Source of the DNA: Bog-756 sp963833585
GTDB lineage: Bacteria; Actinomycetota; Acidimicrobiia; Acidimicrobiales; RAAP-2
Assembly: GCA_963833585.1 (NCBI GenBank)
Contig: CAWHYF010000006.1
Span: forward strand, 1,116,001 to 1,180,000
Direction of reading: 5' to 3'
Length of the DNA: 64,000 bases
Shown in pieces: positions 1 through 9,309 of the stretch. The notes below the pieces were generated by a model. It did not search any database and was not told where the DNA came from. It was given only the letters and a program-made list of their open reading frames with translations. The translations under genes were made by a program, and so were the position numbers. How positions within the stretch are numbered: the first letter of the stretch is position 1; each line of letters begins with the position of its first letter.

Positions 1-591
<591 letters not shown>

Positions 592-605
592 CGGCGGCGG
601 TGCGG

Positions 606-1439
606 TCAGGCCGTGGCGATGAGCGCCAGACCGACCAGGGCCAGGCCGAGCCCGGCCTTCTGGATCACCGAGGCCCGTTCGTGGAGGAACCACCAGGCAC
701 CCAAGACGGTGAAGGCGGGGGCCAGGGCCGCCACCGGTGCGACCACCGCCACCAGACCCTTCCGCACCGCCACCAGCAGCAGGGTCGTGGCCACCACGTC
801 CAGGATCCCGGCCCCGACCGCCAGCCACCGAGGTCGCACCGGCAACCTCAGGCTGGCCCCCGAGAAGGCCACGACCAGGCCCACGCCGACCACGGCGGCC
901 ACCCGTCCGGTCAGCACGGGCCAGAATCCGCTGTGGTGGGAGGCGTCGGCGAACAGGATGAACGACGAGCCGAAGCCGACCCCGGCGGCCAGGGCCAGCC
1001 ACAGGGCGCGCCCCTCGCGCAGGCCGCGCCGCTCCTCCCGATCGAGGGAGATCATCCCGGCGGCCACCACGGCCATCGCCCCGCCGACCAGGGCTACGGC
1101 CGATGGCCGCTCGCCGATGGCCAGGCCCCACACCACCGGGATCACCGCACCCACCACGGCGGCCACCGGAGCCACCTCCCCGATCTGCCCGATGGCCAGG
1201 CCCTGATAGAGGCAGCCCAGGGCGGTCACGCTGAGCGCTCCGGCGCCGGCCCCCAACCAGGCCGCCGAAGCGGTGAGCGGCCCACCCACCGCCAGCGCCA
1301 CCGCCATCGCCCCGGCCAAGGCCGCCACCTGGGCCAGGGCCAACACGGTGAGGGTGCTCCCCTGCCGGGAGGCCAGCCCGCCGAGGAAATCCCCGCTCCC
1401 GAACCCTGCCGCCACCAGGATGCCAACCAGGATCGCCAC
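606..1439 (-). CDS. EamA/DMT-superfamily transporter
   Basis: The 277-residue protein is almost wholly hydrophobic and fits the ten-helix, two-repeat EamA (drug/metabolite transporter) architecture. The second repeat ends with a segment like LAPAFTVLGAWWFLHERASV, where EamA proteins usually carry a conserved W..L.E motif. It is expected in the cytoplasmic membrane, exporting or exchanging a small metabolite; the substrate cannot be read from sequence. GTG is the start. It lies about 60 bases downstream of the DUF2505-like gene on the same strand, so the two may be co-transcribed. It converges with the amidase gene. Confidence 0.8.
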   Translation of the reverse strand: MAILVGILVAAGFGSGDFLGGLASRQGSTLTVLALAQVAALAGAMAVALAVGGPLTASAAWLGAGAGALSVTALGCLYQGLAIGQIGEVAPVAAVVGAVIPVVWGLAIGERPSAVALVGGAMAVVAAGMISLDREERRGLREGRALWLALAAGVGFGSSFILFADASHHSGFWPVLTGRVAAVVGVGLVVAFSGASLRLPVRPRWLAVGAGILDVVATTLLLVAVRKGLVAVVAPVAALAPAFTVLGAWWFLHERASVIQKAGLGLALVGLALIATA

Positions 1440-1448
1440 CGCGTCAAC

Positions 1449-1985
1449 CTATCGGCCACCCGGGGCCGTCCGGGCTGCGGCGGTGGCGTCGGCCCGCCTC
1501 AGGACGAGACGCGGCCCTCGACCGCCTCGGCCTCGAGATCGAGTCGCCGGCAGGAGCCCGGGTACGATCCGGCGTTCGGCCATTCGACCGAGGCCCGGCA
1601 CCGCCACCACCAGGTCGCCACGGAGGCGACGGACGGTGGCCGCCTCGGACCGCTCCAGGGTGTACTCCGCCTTTCCGTGAAGGCGTCTGGGGTCCGCCTC
1701 GGCCTCGAAGTTCAGGGAGCCCGACGATGATGACCGGGCGATCCGCACCTCTTGGACCCAGGCCAGCCGGTCCGACCCGATCAGGCGTCGGGCCACCGGG
1801 TCGAGCGTGCCGACGAACTCGTAACGGAGGCGGATGACCGCACGATCCCCGTCGTCACTCGATCCGAGCAGCTCGGCCGGACCCAGGTCGGGCAGGTCGA
1901 GCACCAGATAGAAGGACGGATCGGCCAGCACTTCGGCCACCGCCTCCTCCGGCCCGTCGAAGTGATGTTCGGCCTGGAAGCGCAC
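1449..1985 (-). CDS. DUF2505-like protein, C-terminus probably frameshifted
   Basis: I chose the GTG at 1985 because the recognisable domain (RFQAEHHFDGPEEAVAEVL) starts there; the open frame continues far upstream but only as non-coding shadow. The body resembles the actinobacterial DUF2505 family, a START-like helix-grip fold of unknown function. As sequenced, the protein ends in an arginine-rich tail after AERRIVPGLL. Moving one base at 1547-1551 gives a more natural end, RRLDLEAEAVEGRVSS, with a stop at 1499-1501. One extra base is therefore likely. The family assignment is from memory of its pattern and is moderate. It probably shares a transcript with the transporter downstream. Confidence 0.55.
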   Translation of the reverse strand: MRFQAEHHFDGPEEAVAEVLADPSFYLVLDLPDLGPAELLGSSDDGDRAVIRLRYEFVGTLDPVARRLIGSDRLAWVQEVRIARSSSSGSLNFEAEADPRRLHGKAEYTLERSEAATVRRLRGDLVVAVPGLGRMAERRIVPGLLPATRSRGRGGRGPRLVLRRADATAAARTAPGGR

Positions 1986-2211
1986 CGACCGATCCTGCCA
2001 CGATCGCCGCGGCACGGGCCGGTGACCAGGATTGCCGTCACTGTCGGCCGGCGACCAGCCCACGGCGCGGCCCACCTCCCAGCGCGCACCCGGGGGGGCC
2101 CGGGGAGGAGCCGGCCACCGCCAAGCCGGGCCGGGCAGGGGCGGCGGTGCTGTGCCACGATGGCGCGGTCGCGGGCGAGGGCCCGTGGTCCAGTGCATCA
2201 GGGGGAACGGC

Positions 2212-3092
2212 GTGGAAGACCTGGCAGGCAAGGTGGCCGTGGTGACCGGGGGTGCGGCCGGAATCGGCCGGGGCATCGTCGAGGCACTGCTCGACGAGGG
2301 GTCCCGGGTGGTGATCGCCGACATCGAGGCGCCCGTCCTGGATGCCGCCGTCGGCGAGCTGTCCCCCGGGGGGAGGTCCGCGGCGTCGTCACCGACGTCT
2401 CGGACCCGGCCTCGGTGGAAGCCCTCGCGGACCGGGTGTTCGATGAGTTCGGTGCCTGTCACCTGCTGTGGAACAACGCCGGCGTGACCTCGGGTGGCGG
2501 CGGCAACCCCTGGGACCAGGAGCCAAACGACTGGCGGTGGTGTTTCGGGGTGAACGTCTTCGGGACCGCCAACGGGGTACTGGCGTTCGTTCCCCGCATG
2601 ATCGCCTCGGACCAACCCGGCGCCGTCGTGACCACCTCGTCGGGCGACGGAGGAATCGCGCCGGTCCCCTACGCCTCGGTCTACGCGTCGTCCAAAGCCG
2701 CCATCAGCTGCTTCACCGAGGCGCTGGCCCACCAGTTCGTCGCCCAGGGGACCAAACTGCGGGCTTCGATCTTCTACCCGTCCGGAGGTCTGCTCGAGAC
2801 CGGGTTGTGGGAGGCCCAGCGCAACCGGCCCGAGGCCCTGGCCCGCCTGAGGCCCCGCCCTCCCGCGCCCGGCACCACCTTCGCCGAGTTCAAGGCGGCA
2901 CTGGCCGCCGCCGGGCGCCCCACCGACACCGTCGACCTCGCCGAGCTGGGTCGCTTCGCGGTGCGGGGCGTGAAGGAGGGGCGGTTCGTGATCAGCCACA
3001 ACCTGGACCAGGCCGGTCGCCTGCTCCACGCCCGGGCCGAGGCCATCGCCCTCGGGACCCTGCCGCCCTCCGCCCTCGAGGGCCTCACCTGA
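2212..3092 (+). pseudogene. Short-chain dehydrogenase/reductase (SDR), frameshifted as sequenced
   Basis: A GTG at 2212 with AGGGGG just upstream opens an SDR: the nucleotide-binding TGGAAGIGRG follows directly, then NNAG, the catalytic serine in TTSSGDGG and the YASSK catalytic motif. The reading frame changes at the G6 run 2368-2373; adding one base there joins ELSPGG to GEVRGVVTDVSD and gives an intact protein of about 293 residues. The enzyme should be a cytoplasmic NAD(P)H-dependent oxidoreductase acting on an alcohol or ketone that I cannot name. It stands 39 bases before an amidohydrolase gene on the same strand. The frameshift looks like an assembly error, because both halves keep strong conservation. 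Confidence 0.8.
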
Positions 3093-3131
3093 CGGGGGTA
3101 CCCTGTCGGCAGGAACCACCGAGGGGATCGC

Positions 3132-4373
3132 ATGACCGACGGGCTCGCAGCGGACTACCGGTACACCGTGATCTCGGCCGACGCCCACGCCGGGGCTGAC
3201 CTCCCCGACTACCGCCCCTACCTGGCGGCCGACTGGCACGGCGAGTTCGACGCCTGGGCCGAGGCGTACGTCAACCCGTTCGCCGATCTGTTGGCCCCCA
3301 CCGCCTACCGCAGCTGGGACTCCGACCGGCGGCTGGCCGAGAACGACGCCGACGGCATCACCGCCGAGGTCCTCTTCCCCAACACCGTCCCCCCGTTCTT
3401 CGAGGAGGGGAGCCTCGTGGCCCTCCCGCCCACCGAATCCGAGTACGAGCGGCGCTGGGCCGGCATCCAGGCCCACAACCGGTGGCTGGCCGATTTCTGC
3501 GCCCGGGCGCCCGGCCGCCGGGCCGGCGTGGCCCAGATCTTCGCCAACCGCATCGACGACGCCCTGGCCGAGGTCAGGTGGGCGGCGTCGACCTTCTCAC
3601 CCTTCGGGGGGATCCTGTTGCCCTCGCTCCCGCCCGGTTCGGGCCTCCCCCCCCTGTGGGAACCGGCGTACGAGCCCCTGTGGACCCTGTGCGAGGAGTT
3701 GGGCGTGGTGGTCAACATCCACGGCGGGGGCGGCATCCCCGACTACGGCGAGGCCGAGGTGGCCCGGGCCATCATGCTGGTGGAGCTTCCCTGGTTCTCC
3801 CACCGCTCGGTCTGGCACCTGATCTTCGGTGGCATCTTCGAGCGCCATCCCGGGCTGCAGGTGGTCCTCACCGAACAGGGCTTGGCCTGGCTGCCCCGCG
3901 GGCTCGAGACCCTGGACTGGTTCTACGGCCGGATGACCCTCGGCGACGCGGCCGAGGCCAACTTCTTCGGGGCCGCGGCCAAGGGCATGTCCATGACGCC
4001 GACCGAATACTTCCGACGGAACGTCTCGGTGGGCGCCAGCTTCCTCCGGGCCAGTGAGTCCGCCTTGCGTCACGAGGTGGGGGTGGACCGGATCATGTGG
4101 GGTGCGGACTACCCCCACTCCGAGGGCAGCTATCCCTTCAGCCGGGAGGCGCTCCGTGCCGCCTTCGGTACCACCGATCCGGAGGAGACCCGGCAGATGG
4201 TCGAGGTCAACGCGGCCGAGCGCTACGGGTTCGACCTCGAGGCACTCTCGCGCATCGGCCGGGACATCGGCCCGACGGTGGCCGAGGTGGCGACCCCGCT
4301 CCCGGTCGAGGAGTACCCGACCGAATCGACCTGCAACGCCTTCGACCGACACCAGGTCCTGCGCTCCTGGTAG
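3132..4373 (+). CDS. Amidohydrolase-family protein (Amidohydro_2 type)
   Basis: The ATG is preceded by GAGGGG at good spacing. The 413-residue protein has the TIM-barrel amidohydrolase pattern of the 2-amino-3-carboxymuconate semialdehyde/2,3-dihydroxybenzoate decarboxylase group: an early VISADAHAG strand, NIHGGGG in mid-protein, a HLIFGGIFERHPGLQVVLTE segment and a late MWGADYPHSEG with the metal-site aspartate and histidine. Such enzymes hydrolyse or decarboxylate small ring-derived acids in the cytoplasm using one divalent metal. It follows the SDR gene on the same strand and converges with a related amidohydrolase at 4424-5701, suggesting duplication or sequential steps. The substrate is unknown. 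Confidence 0.8.
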   Translation: MTDGLAADYRYTVISADAHAGADLPDYRPYLAADWHGEFDAWAEAYVNPFADLLAPTAYRSWDSDRRLAENDADGITAEVLFPNTVPPFFEEGSLVALPPTESEYERRWAGIQAHNRWLADFCARAPGRRAGVAQIFANRIDDALAEVRWAASTFSPFGGILLPSLPPGSGLPPLWEPAYEPLWTLCEELGVVVNIHGGGGIPDYGEAEVARAIMLVELPWFSHRSVWHLIFGGIFERHPGLQVVLTEQGLAWLPRGLETLDWFYGRMTLGDAAEANFFGAAAKGMSMTPTEYFRRNVSVGASFLRASESALRHEVGVDRIMWGADYPHSEGSYPFSREALRAAFGTTDPEETRQMVEVNAAERYGFDLEALSRIGRDIGPTVAEVATPLPVEEYPTESTCNAFDRHQVLRSW

Positions 4374-4395
4374 TGCGGCACAGCGTTCGGAACCG

Positions 4396-4419
4396 GGCCG
4401 GCTCCCGAGGAGGCCGGCC
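4396..4419. terminator. Possible bidirectional terminator hairpin
   Basis: GGCCGGC (4396-4402) pairs perfectly with GCCGGCC (4413-4419) across a 10-base loop, in the 50-base gap between two convergent amidohydrolase genes. There is no T-tract, as is common for actinobacterial stem-loops; the call rests on position and pairing only. Confidence 0.35.
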
Positions 4420-4423
4420 GGGC

Positions 4424-5701
4424 TCAGACCGGGGGTTGCAGCCCGTACTCCGCCTTCCACCACCGGGCTCCGGCCCGCTCGGCCGGGTCACTCCTCCGGG
4501 TGGGGTCCTGGCCGAGCGAGTCGGGTGAGGGACCGATCCGCGACGCGATCGGCGCCAGGGCCTCGAGATCGAAGCCGTAGACCTTGGCGGCGGTGAGTCC
4601 CAGCAGCTCGGCCGTGTCGTCCACCGGCACCCCGCTGAAGTCGGCGCTCAGCTTGGCCGCCGTGTTGGGCCAGGTGCCCTCGGGGTGCGGGTAGTCGGTG
4701 CCCCACATCACCACGTCGGTGCCGATGACATAGCGGCGACGGATCTCCTCCTTGGACATGGTGGACGCCCCGATGAAGATGTTGGAGCCGAAGTAGTCCG
4801 ACGGGAGCTTGGAGATCTTGCCCTTCAGGAGGGCCGCCATCTTCTTGGTGGTGTGCCCTCCCCCCATGTACTGGTCCCACTTCCACATCATGTCCGGGGC
4901 CCAGTACGCCGCGGCCTCGGTCACCACGAACTTCAACGACGGATAGCGCTCGAACACCCCGCTGAACAGGAGGTGCCAGGCCGGACGTACCGCCCACCAC
5001 ACCACCTCGGCCAGGTAGACCCCGGTGTGTTCGCCGAACTCCTCCATGGGCGCTTCGCCCGAATGGGTGTGGACGGGGAGGCCGGTCTCGGCGCAGGCCG
5101 CCCACACCGGGTCGTAGACCGCGTCGTTGTACGGCGCCCGGCTGCGCCACATGGTGGGGATCATGATGCCCCGGATTCCCGGTTGGGCCGCCACCCACTC
5201 GATCTCCGCGACGGCCCGGGTCACGTCGTGGGTCACCGGTACCAGGGCGATGCCGCCCCGACGGTGGGAGGCGTGGGAGCACATCTCGGCCAGGAAACGG
5301 TTGTGGGCGTGGGCCCCGGCGAAGGCCAGCTCGGGGTCCTCGATGGCACCGGCGAACAGTCCGGCGCCGAACGGCGGGGAGGCCATCCCGGTGATGGCGT
5401 CGGCGTCGGCGAACAGGACGTCGGCCGCCACCCCGTCGGCGTCGAGCTCCTTGTCCCGGATGACCGGGTCGAAGGCCCCCTTCAGCCCCTCCTCGTTGTC
5501 CTTCTCCCAACCCATGATGTAGTCGTAGTTGAAGGCCAGGGATTCCTCGCGGTGGGCCATCCGCTCGGCCAGGTAGTCGTCGAAGGCCGGGTGGTACCGG
5601 GCCTCGAGGAACTGCCGGTACTCCTCGCAGGCCAGCCCGGCGTGGCCGTCGGCGGACACCACGACGTAGCGATCGGACCCGGTAGCCGGCACCGGGTTCA
5701 T
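4424..5701 (-). CDS. Amidohydrolase-family protein (Amidohydro_2 type)
   Basis: I place the start at the ATG whose TCAT overlaps the stop of the upstream decarboxylase-like gene by four bases; the protein is then 425 residues and begins just before VVSADGHAGL. The metal-site pattern matches its neighbour at 3132-4373: an HTHSGEAP strand, HLLFSGVFERYPSLKFVVTE and MWGTDYPHPEG. The two proteins are clearly paralogous but diverged. This one is translationally coupled to the acetoacetate-decarboxylase-like gene, which suggests successive steps in breakdown of an organic acid. The substrate cannot be inferred. Confidence 0.8.
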   Translation of the reverse strand: MNPVPATGSDRYVVVSADGHAGLACEEYRQFLEARYHPAFDDYLAERMAHREESLAFNYDYIMGWEKDNEEGLKGAFDPVIRDKELDADGVAADVLFADADAITGMASPPFGAGLFAGAIEDPELAFAGAHAHNRFLAEMCSHASHRRGGIALVPVTHDVTRAVAEIEWVAAQPGIRGIMIPTMWRSRAPYNDAVYDPVWAACAETGLPVHTHSGEAPMEEFGEHTGVYLAEVVWWAVRPAWHLLFSGVFERYPSLKFVVTEAAAYWAPDMMWKWDQYMGGGHTTKKMAALLKGKISKLPSDYFGSNIFIGASTMSKEEIRRRYVIGTDVVMWGTDYPHPEGTWPNTAAKLSADFSGVPVDDTAELLGLTAAKVYGFDLEALAPIASRIGPSPDSLGQDPTRRSDPAERAGARWWKAEYGLQPPV

Positions 5702-6477
5702 CGCTTGGCTCCCAGCACGGACAGGTCGTCGTAGCGCTGGTGCATGTACGGCTCCAACCACCCGGCCGGCACCCGGCCCACCACTTCGCCCCGCTGCGAC
5801 GAGGAGATCTCGGCGTAGTCGAACGACACCACGCGGCGCACCGGGAAGTCGGCGATGGGATCGAGGGGCGCCTCCAGCAGCTTGCACTCGCCCTCCACCG
5901 GGCGGACCACCCGGGCCGTCTCGTGCCGGCGGCAGTAGACGAAGGCCGGGTCGCCCTCCAGGCCCGAGCCCGAGGGGTCGGGGAGGAGCTTGAAGTAGAA
6001 GTCGAGTTTGTCGATCTCGTAGCCGGGACGCTCGGCCCCGAGGGTCCCGTCCACCTCGGCCACCGTGGAACCCATCCGGGCGATGCGGGCCGTCAGGGCG
6101 TCGCCCTCCACGGCCAGCTCCACCTCGGCGATCTTCTTGGGCTCGCCGAAGGTCTCCCGGCCCCCCACCGTGGCCTGTTCGGTGGTCATGGGCATGAACA
6201 GCGGGTACTCGCCCTCGGTCTCCCCGTGCCGGGCCCGGACGCCGAACCAGCCCGCCCCGAACGGCTTCAGGCCGGTGCCCATGTCCACCACCGCGATCCG
6301 GAGCCGCGCCGTCGGGGCCGCGGGTTCGAGCGGCCGGGGCAGGGCGGCGGCGATGGCCTCGGGGTCGGTTTCGAAGACCACGGTCACCGCCCGCGACCAG
6401 ATCGGCGCGGCGGTGGCCTCGACCTCGCGGTTGCGGATCATTTCAGGTGGCCGCGCACCGTATCGGACGGTTCCCAT
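5698..6477 (-). CDS. Acetoacetate decarboxylase (ADC)-like family protein
   Basis: The ATG at 6477 has GAAGGGGG upstream and gives 259 residues; an earlier in-frame ATG exists but lacks such a site. The protein resembles the acetoacetate decarboxylase superfamily, with a GRETFGEPKKIAEVEL segment in the place where ADC enzymes carry their Schiff-base lysine (EPKK). Members are decarboxylases, aldolases or dehydratases acting on keto acids. It sits between a SnoaL-like gene upstream and an amidohydrolase downstream (four-base overlap), all on the minus strand, so it is likely part of a catabolic operon. The exact reaction is unknown. Confidence 0.75.
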   Translation of the reverse strand: MGTVRYGARPPEMIRNREVEATAAPIWSRAVTVVFETDPEAIAAALPRPLEPAAPTARLRIAVVDMGTGLKPFGAGWFGVRARHGETEGEYPLFMPMTTEQATVGGRETFGEPKKIAEVELAVEGDALTARIARMGSTVAEVDGTLGAERPGYEIDKLDFYFKLLPDPSGSGLEGDPAFVYCRRHETARVVRPVEGECKLLEAPLDPIADFPVRRVVSFDYAEISSSQRGEVVGRVPAGWLEPYMHQRYDDLSVLGAKR

Positions 6478-6566
6478 GGGAGTCCCCCTTCCCGGCGGAC
6501 CAGGAGTCCGCCCGTTCCAGTGTGGCATGCCGCAGGGGACCACGCCCTACCCCGGCGGGCCCGGGG

Positions 6567-7051
6567 TCACCCCAGGGCGTCGTGGGCGAGCGGGTAGGGC
6601 GTCGGGGGCAGCCCGGGCATCGGGTGGTGCCACCAGAGGGTCTCCTCCACTCGCCGGGTGATGCGCCAGCCCACCGGCAGGCGTTCGAATCGGTCGTGGT
6701 AGCGGCCGCCCACCACGAACAGCCACGGCTCACCGTCGACGAGCATCTCGTTGGGGTTGTGGAAGTCCGACCGGGCCCCGGCCCTGCTCCCGGCCCGCGG
6801 TCGATCGAGACCTTGCGGTTCACCACCAGGTGTTGGGTCCAGGTGAACAGCGGAAGGACCTCGGACAGCCACTGGCGCACCTCGGGGTACTCGCCGATGA
6901 TCCCCCCGGCCGAGCGGTAGTCCAGCCGGGCGTCCGGAGCGAACACCGAGTCCAGCCGGACCCAGTCCCGGTCGTCGACGGCGTTGGCGTACTCGGTCAG
7001 GAGATCATCGATCTCGTGTCGGTCGAGGAGGAGTTGCCGGTGGTCGTCCAC
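6567..7051 (-). pseudogene. SnoaL/NTF2-like protein, frameshifted as sequenced
   Basis: The N-terminal half, from a GTG at 7051, reads DRHEIDDLLTEYANAVDDRD and DSVFAPDARLDYRSAGG, the usual opening of SnoaL_4-type cone-fold proteins (ring-hydroxylating dioxygenase beta subunit and dehydratase relatives). The rest (SDFHNPNEMLVDGEPW, GGRYHDRFERLPVGWRI) lies in another frame; the switch is within the GC-rich run at about 6772-6800 and is repaired by one added base, giving about 161 residues. It starts the minus-strand group leading into the ADC-like and amidohydrolase genes. Family members bind small hydrophobic or aromatic compounds, which fits a catabolic cluster. Confidence 0.7.
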
Positions 7052-7140
7052 CAGGCTGAACCTATCGCCCGTCGCCCGTCGACGCAGGAGGGCGCGAGTC
7101 CACCCGGCAGCCCGGGTACCCGTCAGGCCGGGGACGCGAC

Positions 7141-7248
7141 GACGGAGGGGGACCGTATGGATCGCCCCTCCGTCACGCAAGCCCAACAGGCTTGGGATCC
7201 GCCGCCGATCCGGAGACCGTAACCTCGTTCGCTCCGGTTCGCAACCGG
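7141..7248. other. Three consecutive stem-loops in a divergent intergenic region
   Basis: The 349-base gap between two divergent genes (7052-7400) holds no plausible gene but carries three hairpins. GACGGAGGGG (7141-7150) pairs with CCCCTCCGTC (7165-7174), ten perfect pairs. CAAGCC (7178-7183) pairs with GGCTTG (7189-7194). CCGGTT (7234-7239) pairs with AACCGG (7243-7248). It may be a structured leader of the nitroreductase gene, which begins about 150 bases later, or a processed RNA; no known riboswitch was recognised. Confidence 0.4.
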
Positions 7249-7400
7249 TAGTTGCAATCCGGCGGCCCTCCTGGAGGTCGGTGGGTTCCGGCCCCGGGGG
7301 TCGATGCGGCCCCGCCGCGCTCCGGCTGGATAGATTTCGGGGGCCGGACCGGACCTCCGGGCCGCGGGCGCCGGTGGCGAGTAGAGACGAGGACCACCGC

Positions 7401-8039
7401 GTGCCATCCCAGCCCCCCGAGCCGGACCGTTCGTTCTTCGACGTGGTCCTCCACCAGCGGGCCTGCCGGGAGTTCGAGCCCCGGAAGGTCGATGACCAGC
7501 TGGTCGAGCGGTGCCTGCGGGCGGCGTCCCACGCTCCCAGCGCCGAGAACCGGCAGCCCTGGGTGTTCGTGGTCCTGCGGGACGACCATCTCCGCCGCCA
7601 GGTGGCGGACCTGACCCGGCGGGCCTGGCGGGAGGGCGGTCGGGCCCACTCGGAGGGTCGGCTGTCGGCGGCGCTCCTCGACGACGTGGACCGGGGGGCC
7701 GAGAGCGGCATGGAGGGCGCCCCGGTCCTGGTGGTGGTGTGCGGGGATCGCGCCATCGGACTGGAGACCACCCTCCCGTCGTCGGTCTATCCCGCCACCC
7801 AGAACCTCCTGCTGGCCGCCAACGCCCTGGGCCTGGGGTCGGCGATGACCACGCTGGCCACGCGCTACTCGGCCGAGCTGGCCGCCCTCCTGGCGCTACC
7901 CGACAGTGTCCTCCCCATGGCGGTGGTCCCCCTCGGGTGGCCGGCGAGGAGGCTCGGTCCACCTCGCCGCCTTCCGCTGGTCGAACGGGCCCACCTCGAC
8001 CGTTACGGCCGACCCTTCGGGGAAGCCAGGCCCGACTGA
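7401..8039 (+). CDS. Nitroreductase-family protein
   Basis: The 212-residue protein starts at GTG 7401 and shows the nitroreductase fold early on: SFFDVVLHQRACREFEP followed by ASHAPSAENRQPW, the FMN-binding segments of the family, and a later NLLLAANALGLGSAMTT helix. Such proteins are usually FMN-dependent, NAD(P)H-using reductases of nitro or quinone groups in the cytoplasm; some are reductive dehalogenases or F420-linked. The ribosome site is weak (GACGAGGA). It stands alone, divergent from the SnoaL-like gene, behind a hairpin-rich leader. The physiological substrate is unknown. Confidence 0.75.
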   Translation: MPSQPPEPDRSFFDVVLHQRACREFEPRKVDDQLVERCLRAASHAPSAENRQPWVFVVLRDDHLRRQVADLTRRAWREGGRAHSEGRLSAALLDDVDRGAESGMEGAPVLVVVCGDRAIGLETTLPSSVYPATQNLLLAANALGLGSAMTTLATRYSAELAALLALPDSVLPMAVVPLGWPARRLGPPRRLPLVERAHLDRYGRPFGEARPD

Positions 8040-8126
8040 CCGGCCGGTCCGCCAGCCGCGACCGCCCCCGGCCGGTCCGCCGGCCGCGACCGCCAACGCC
8101 CGGCCGGTCAGTCGGTCAGTCGGCCT

Positions 8127-9110
8127 TCAGACCGTGCCGGTGGAGTCCAGCGCCGCCTCCAGCACCCCGGCCATCCCGGCCATCCCGGTGGCGTTCGGAT
8201 GGAGCGGATAGGAGCCGGGGTGCGCCAGCACCGGCTCCACCCACCGGGTGACCGGTGAGGCGCAGGCGCTGTGCGCCGCGCTCGGTCCGGCCATGTCCAC
8301 GAAGCGGTCGCCGGCATCCGACGCCACCCGTGCCAGGGCGGCATCGAGTTCCGACTCCACCCCCCGGAGGAACTCGAGGTCCCCGTTCCGGAAGGGGAGC
8401 GCGGGCCAACACCCCGATCCCGTGGGGGGCACGATGTCCGGGTAGCCCACCACGAACACCTCGGCCCCCGGGGCCCGCTGTCGGATCTCCTCCAGAACGG
8501 CGGCGACCTTCGAACCCACGGTTCCGACCGTCGCGGCCAGCTGGTCCACACCGCCGGCCGTGTAGTGGTCGCGACAGCTCCATCCCACCCGGGTCGGGCC
8601 CCAGGGGGTGAGTGAGACGCAGTTGGAGGCAACCGTGGAGAATCCGAGGTCGTTCCCGCCGATCCCGACGCTGACCAGGGCCGTCGACCGCTGGAGGGCC
8701 GAGAGCTGGGCCGGGACCCCGGGCGATTGGGCGCGGTCCATGTCGCCGGTGGTGGCGCCGCCGCAGCTCCTGTCCACCAACTGCAGGCCGAGGGCCCGGG
8801 CGGTGAGCGACGGGTAGTTCTCGGACGAACGGAGGCAGGCAGCCGGGGCCGATGGGTCGGTGGTCGTTCCCAGCTGGGTGGGGATGGCCGGTCCGGAGGT
8901 GAACGAGTCCCCCAGCGCCACGTAGGTTCCGGGCACCACTGGCGAGGTGGTGGGCGTGGTCCGGTGCACCGGGCCGGCCCCCGCCGCCGTCGAGCCGGCT
9001 CCCCCGGTCGAGACGATGATCACGGTGCCGAGGGCCACCAGGGCGGCCACCACGATCGCGGTCACGCGCCCCTTGGCCGCGGCAGGGCCCTGGGGGCGAT
9101 CGGGGGTCAT
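8127..9110 (-). CDS. Secreted or membrane-anchored SGNH-hydrolase (lipase/esterase)
   Basis: The 327-residue protein has a basic N-terminus followed by a hydrophobic helix (about residues 16-34), indicating export or membrane anchoring. The SGNH blocks are visible: GDSF with the nucleophile Ser69, GGND with Asn153, and a C-terminal PLHPNATG block with the catalytic histidine. The arrangement matches the GDSL lipase/esterases of actinobacteria that act on acyl esters outside the cell. Several cysteines (SCGGAT, SCRDH, GCWP) are spaced as in the disulfide-stabilised secreted members. It is divergent from the peptide ABC operon and has no obvious functional partner nearby. Confidence 0.85.
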   Translation of the reverse strand: MTPDRPQGPAAAKGRVTAIVVAALVALGTVIIVSTGGAGSTAAGAGPVHRTTPTTSPVVPGTYVALGDSFTSGPAIPTQLGTTTDPSAPAACLRSSENYPSLTARALGLQLVDRSCGGATTGDMDRAQSPGVPAQLSALQRSTALVSVGIGGNDLGFSTVASNCVSLTPWGPTRVGWSCRDHYTAGGVDQLAATVGTVGSKVAAVLEEIRQRAPGAEVFVVGYPDIVPPTGSGCWPALPFRNGDLEFLRGVESELDAALARVASDAGDRFVDMAGPSAAHSACASPVTRWVEPVLAHPGSYPLHPNATGMAGMAGVLEAALDSTGTV

Positions 9111-9309
9111 GGCGGCTCAATGGTAGGAGGAGCGGTCATGGTTGGGGCGTCGCCCCCCCGGGCTCGGGCCCCACCCGTCGGCCCCGGGGCCAACCAGGAT
9201 GGAGAACAGCCGTTGCGGTATCGTCCCAGCAAGTCACAAACGGTCGGATTCGAACCGCCAGCGGTGGTCGCCCGGGACACAGGGGGTGACCGCCGGACAA
9301 GGAGGCCAG

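Noticed and set aside
9232..9275. A T-arm-like GGTTCGAATCC (minus strand) suggesting a tRNA or tRNA fragment
   Set aside because: No D-arm, anticodon stem, acceptor pairing or CCA could be built around it, and the T-stem has a mismatch; it is probably chance.
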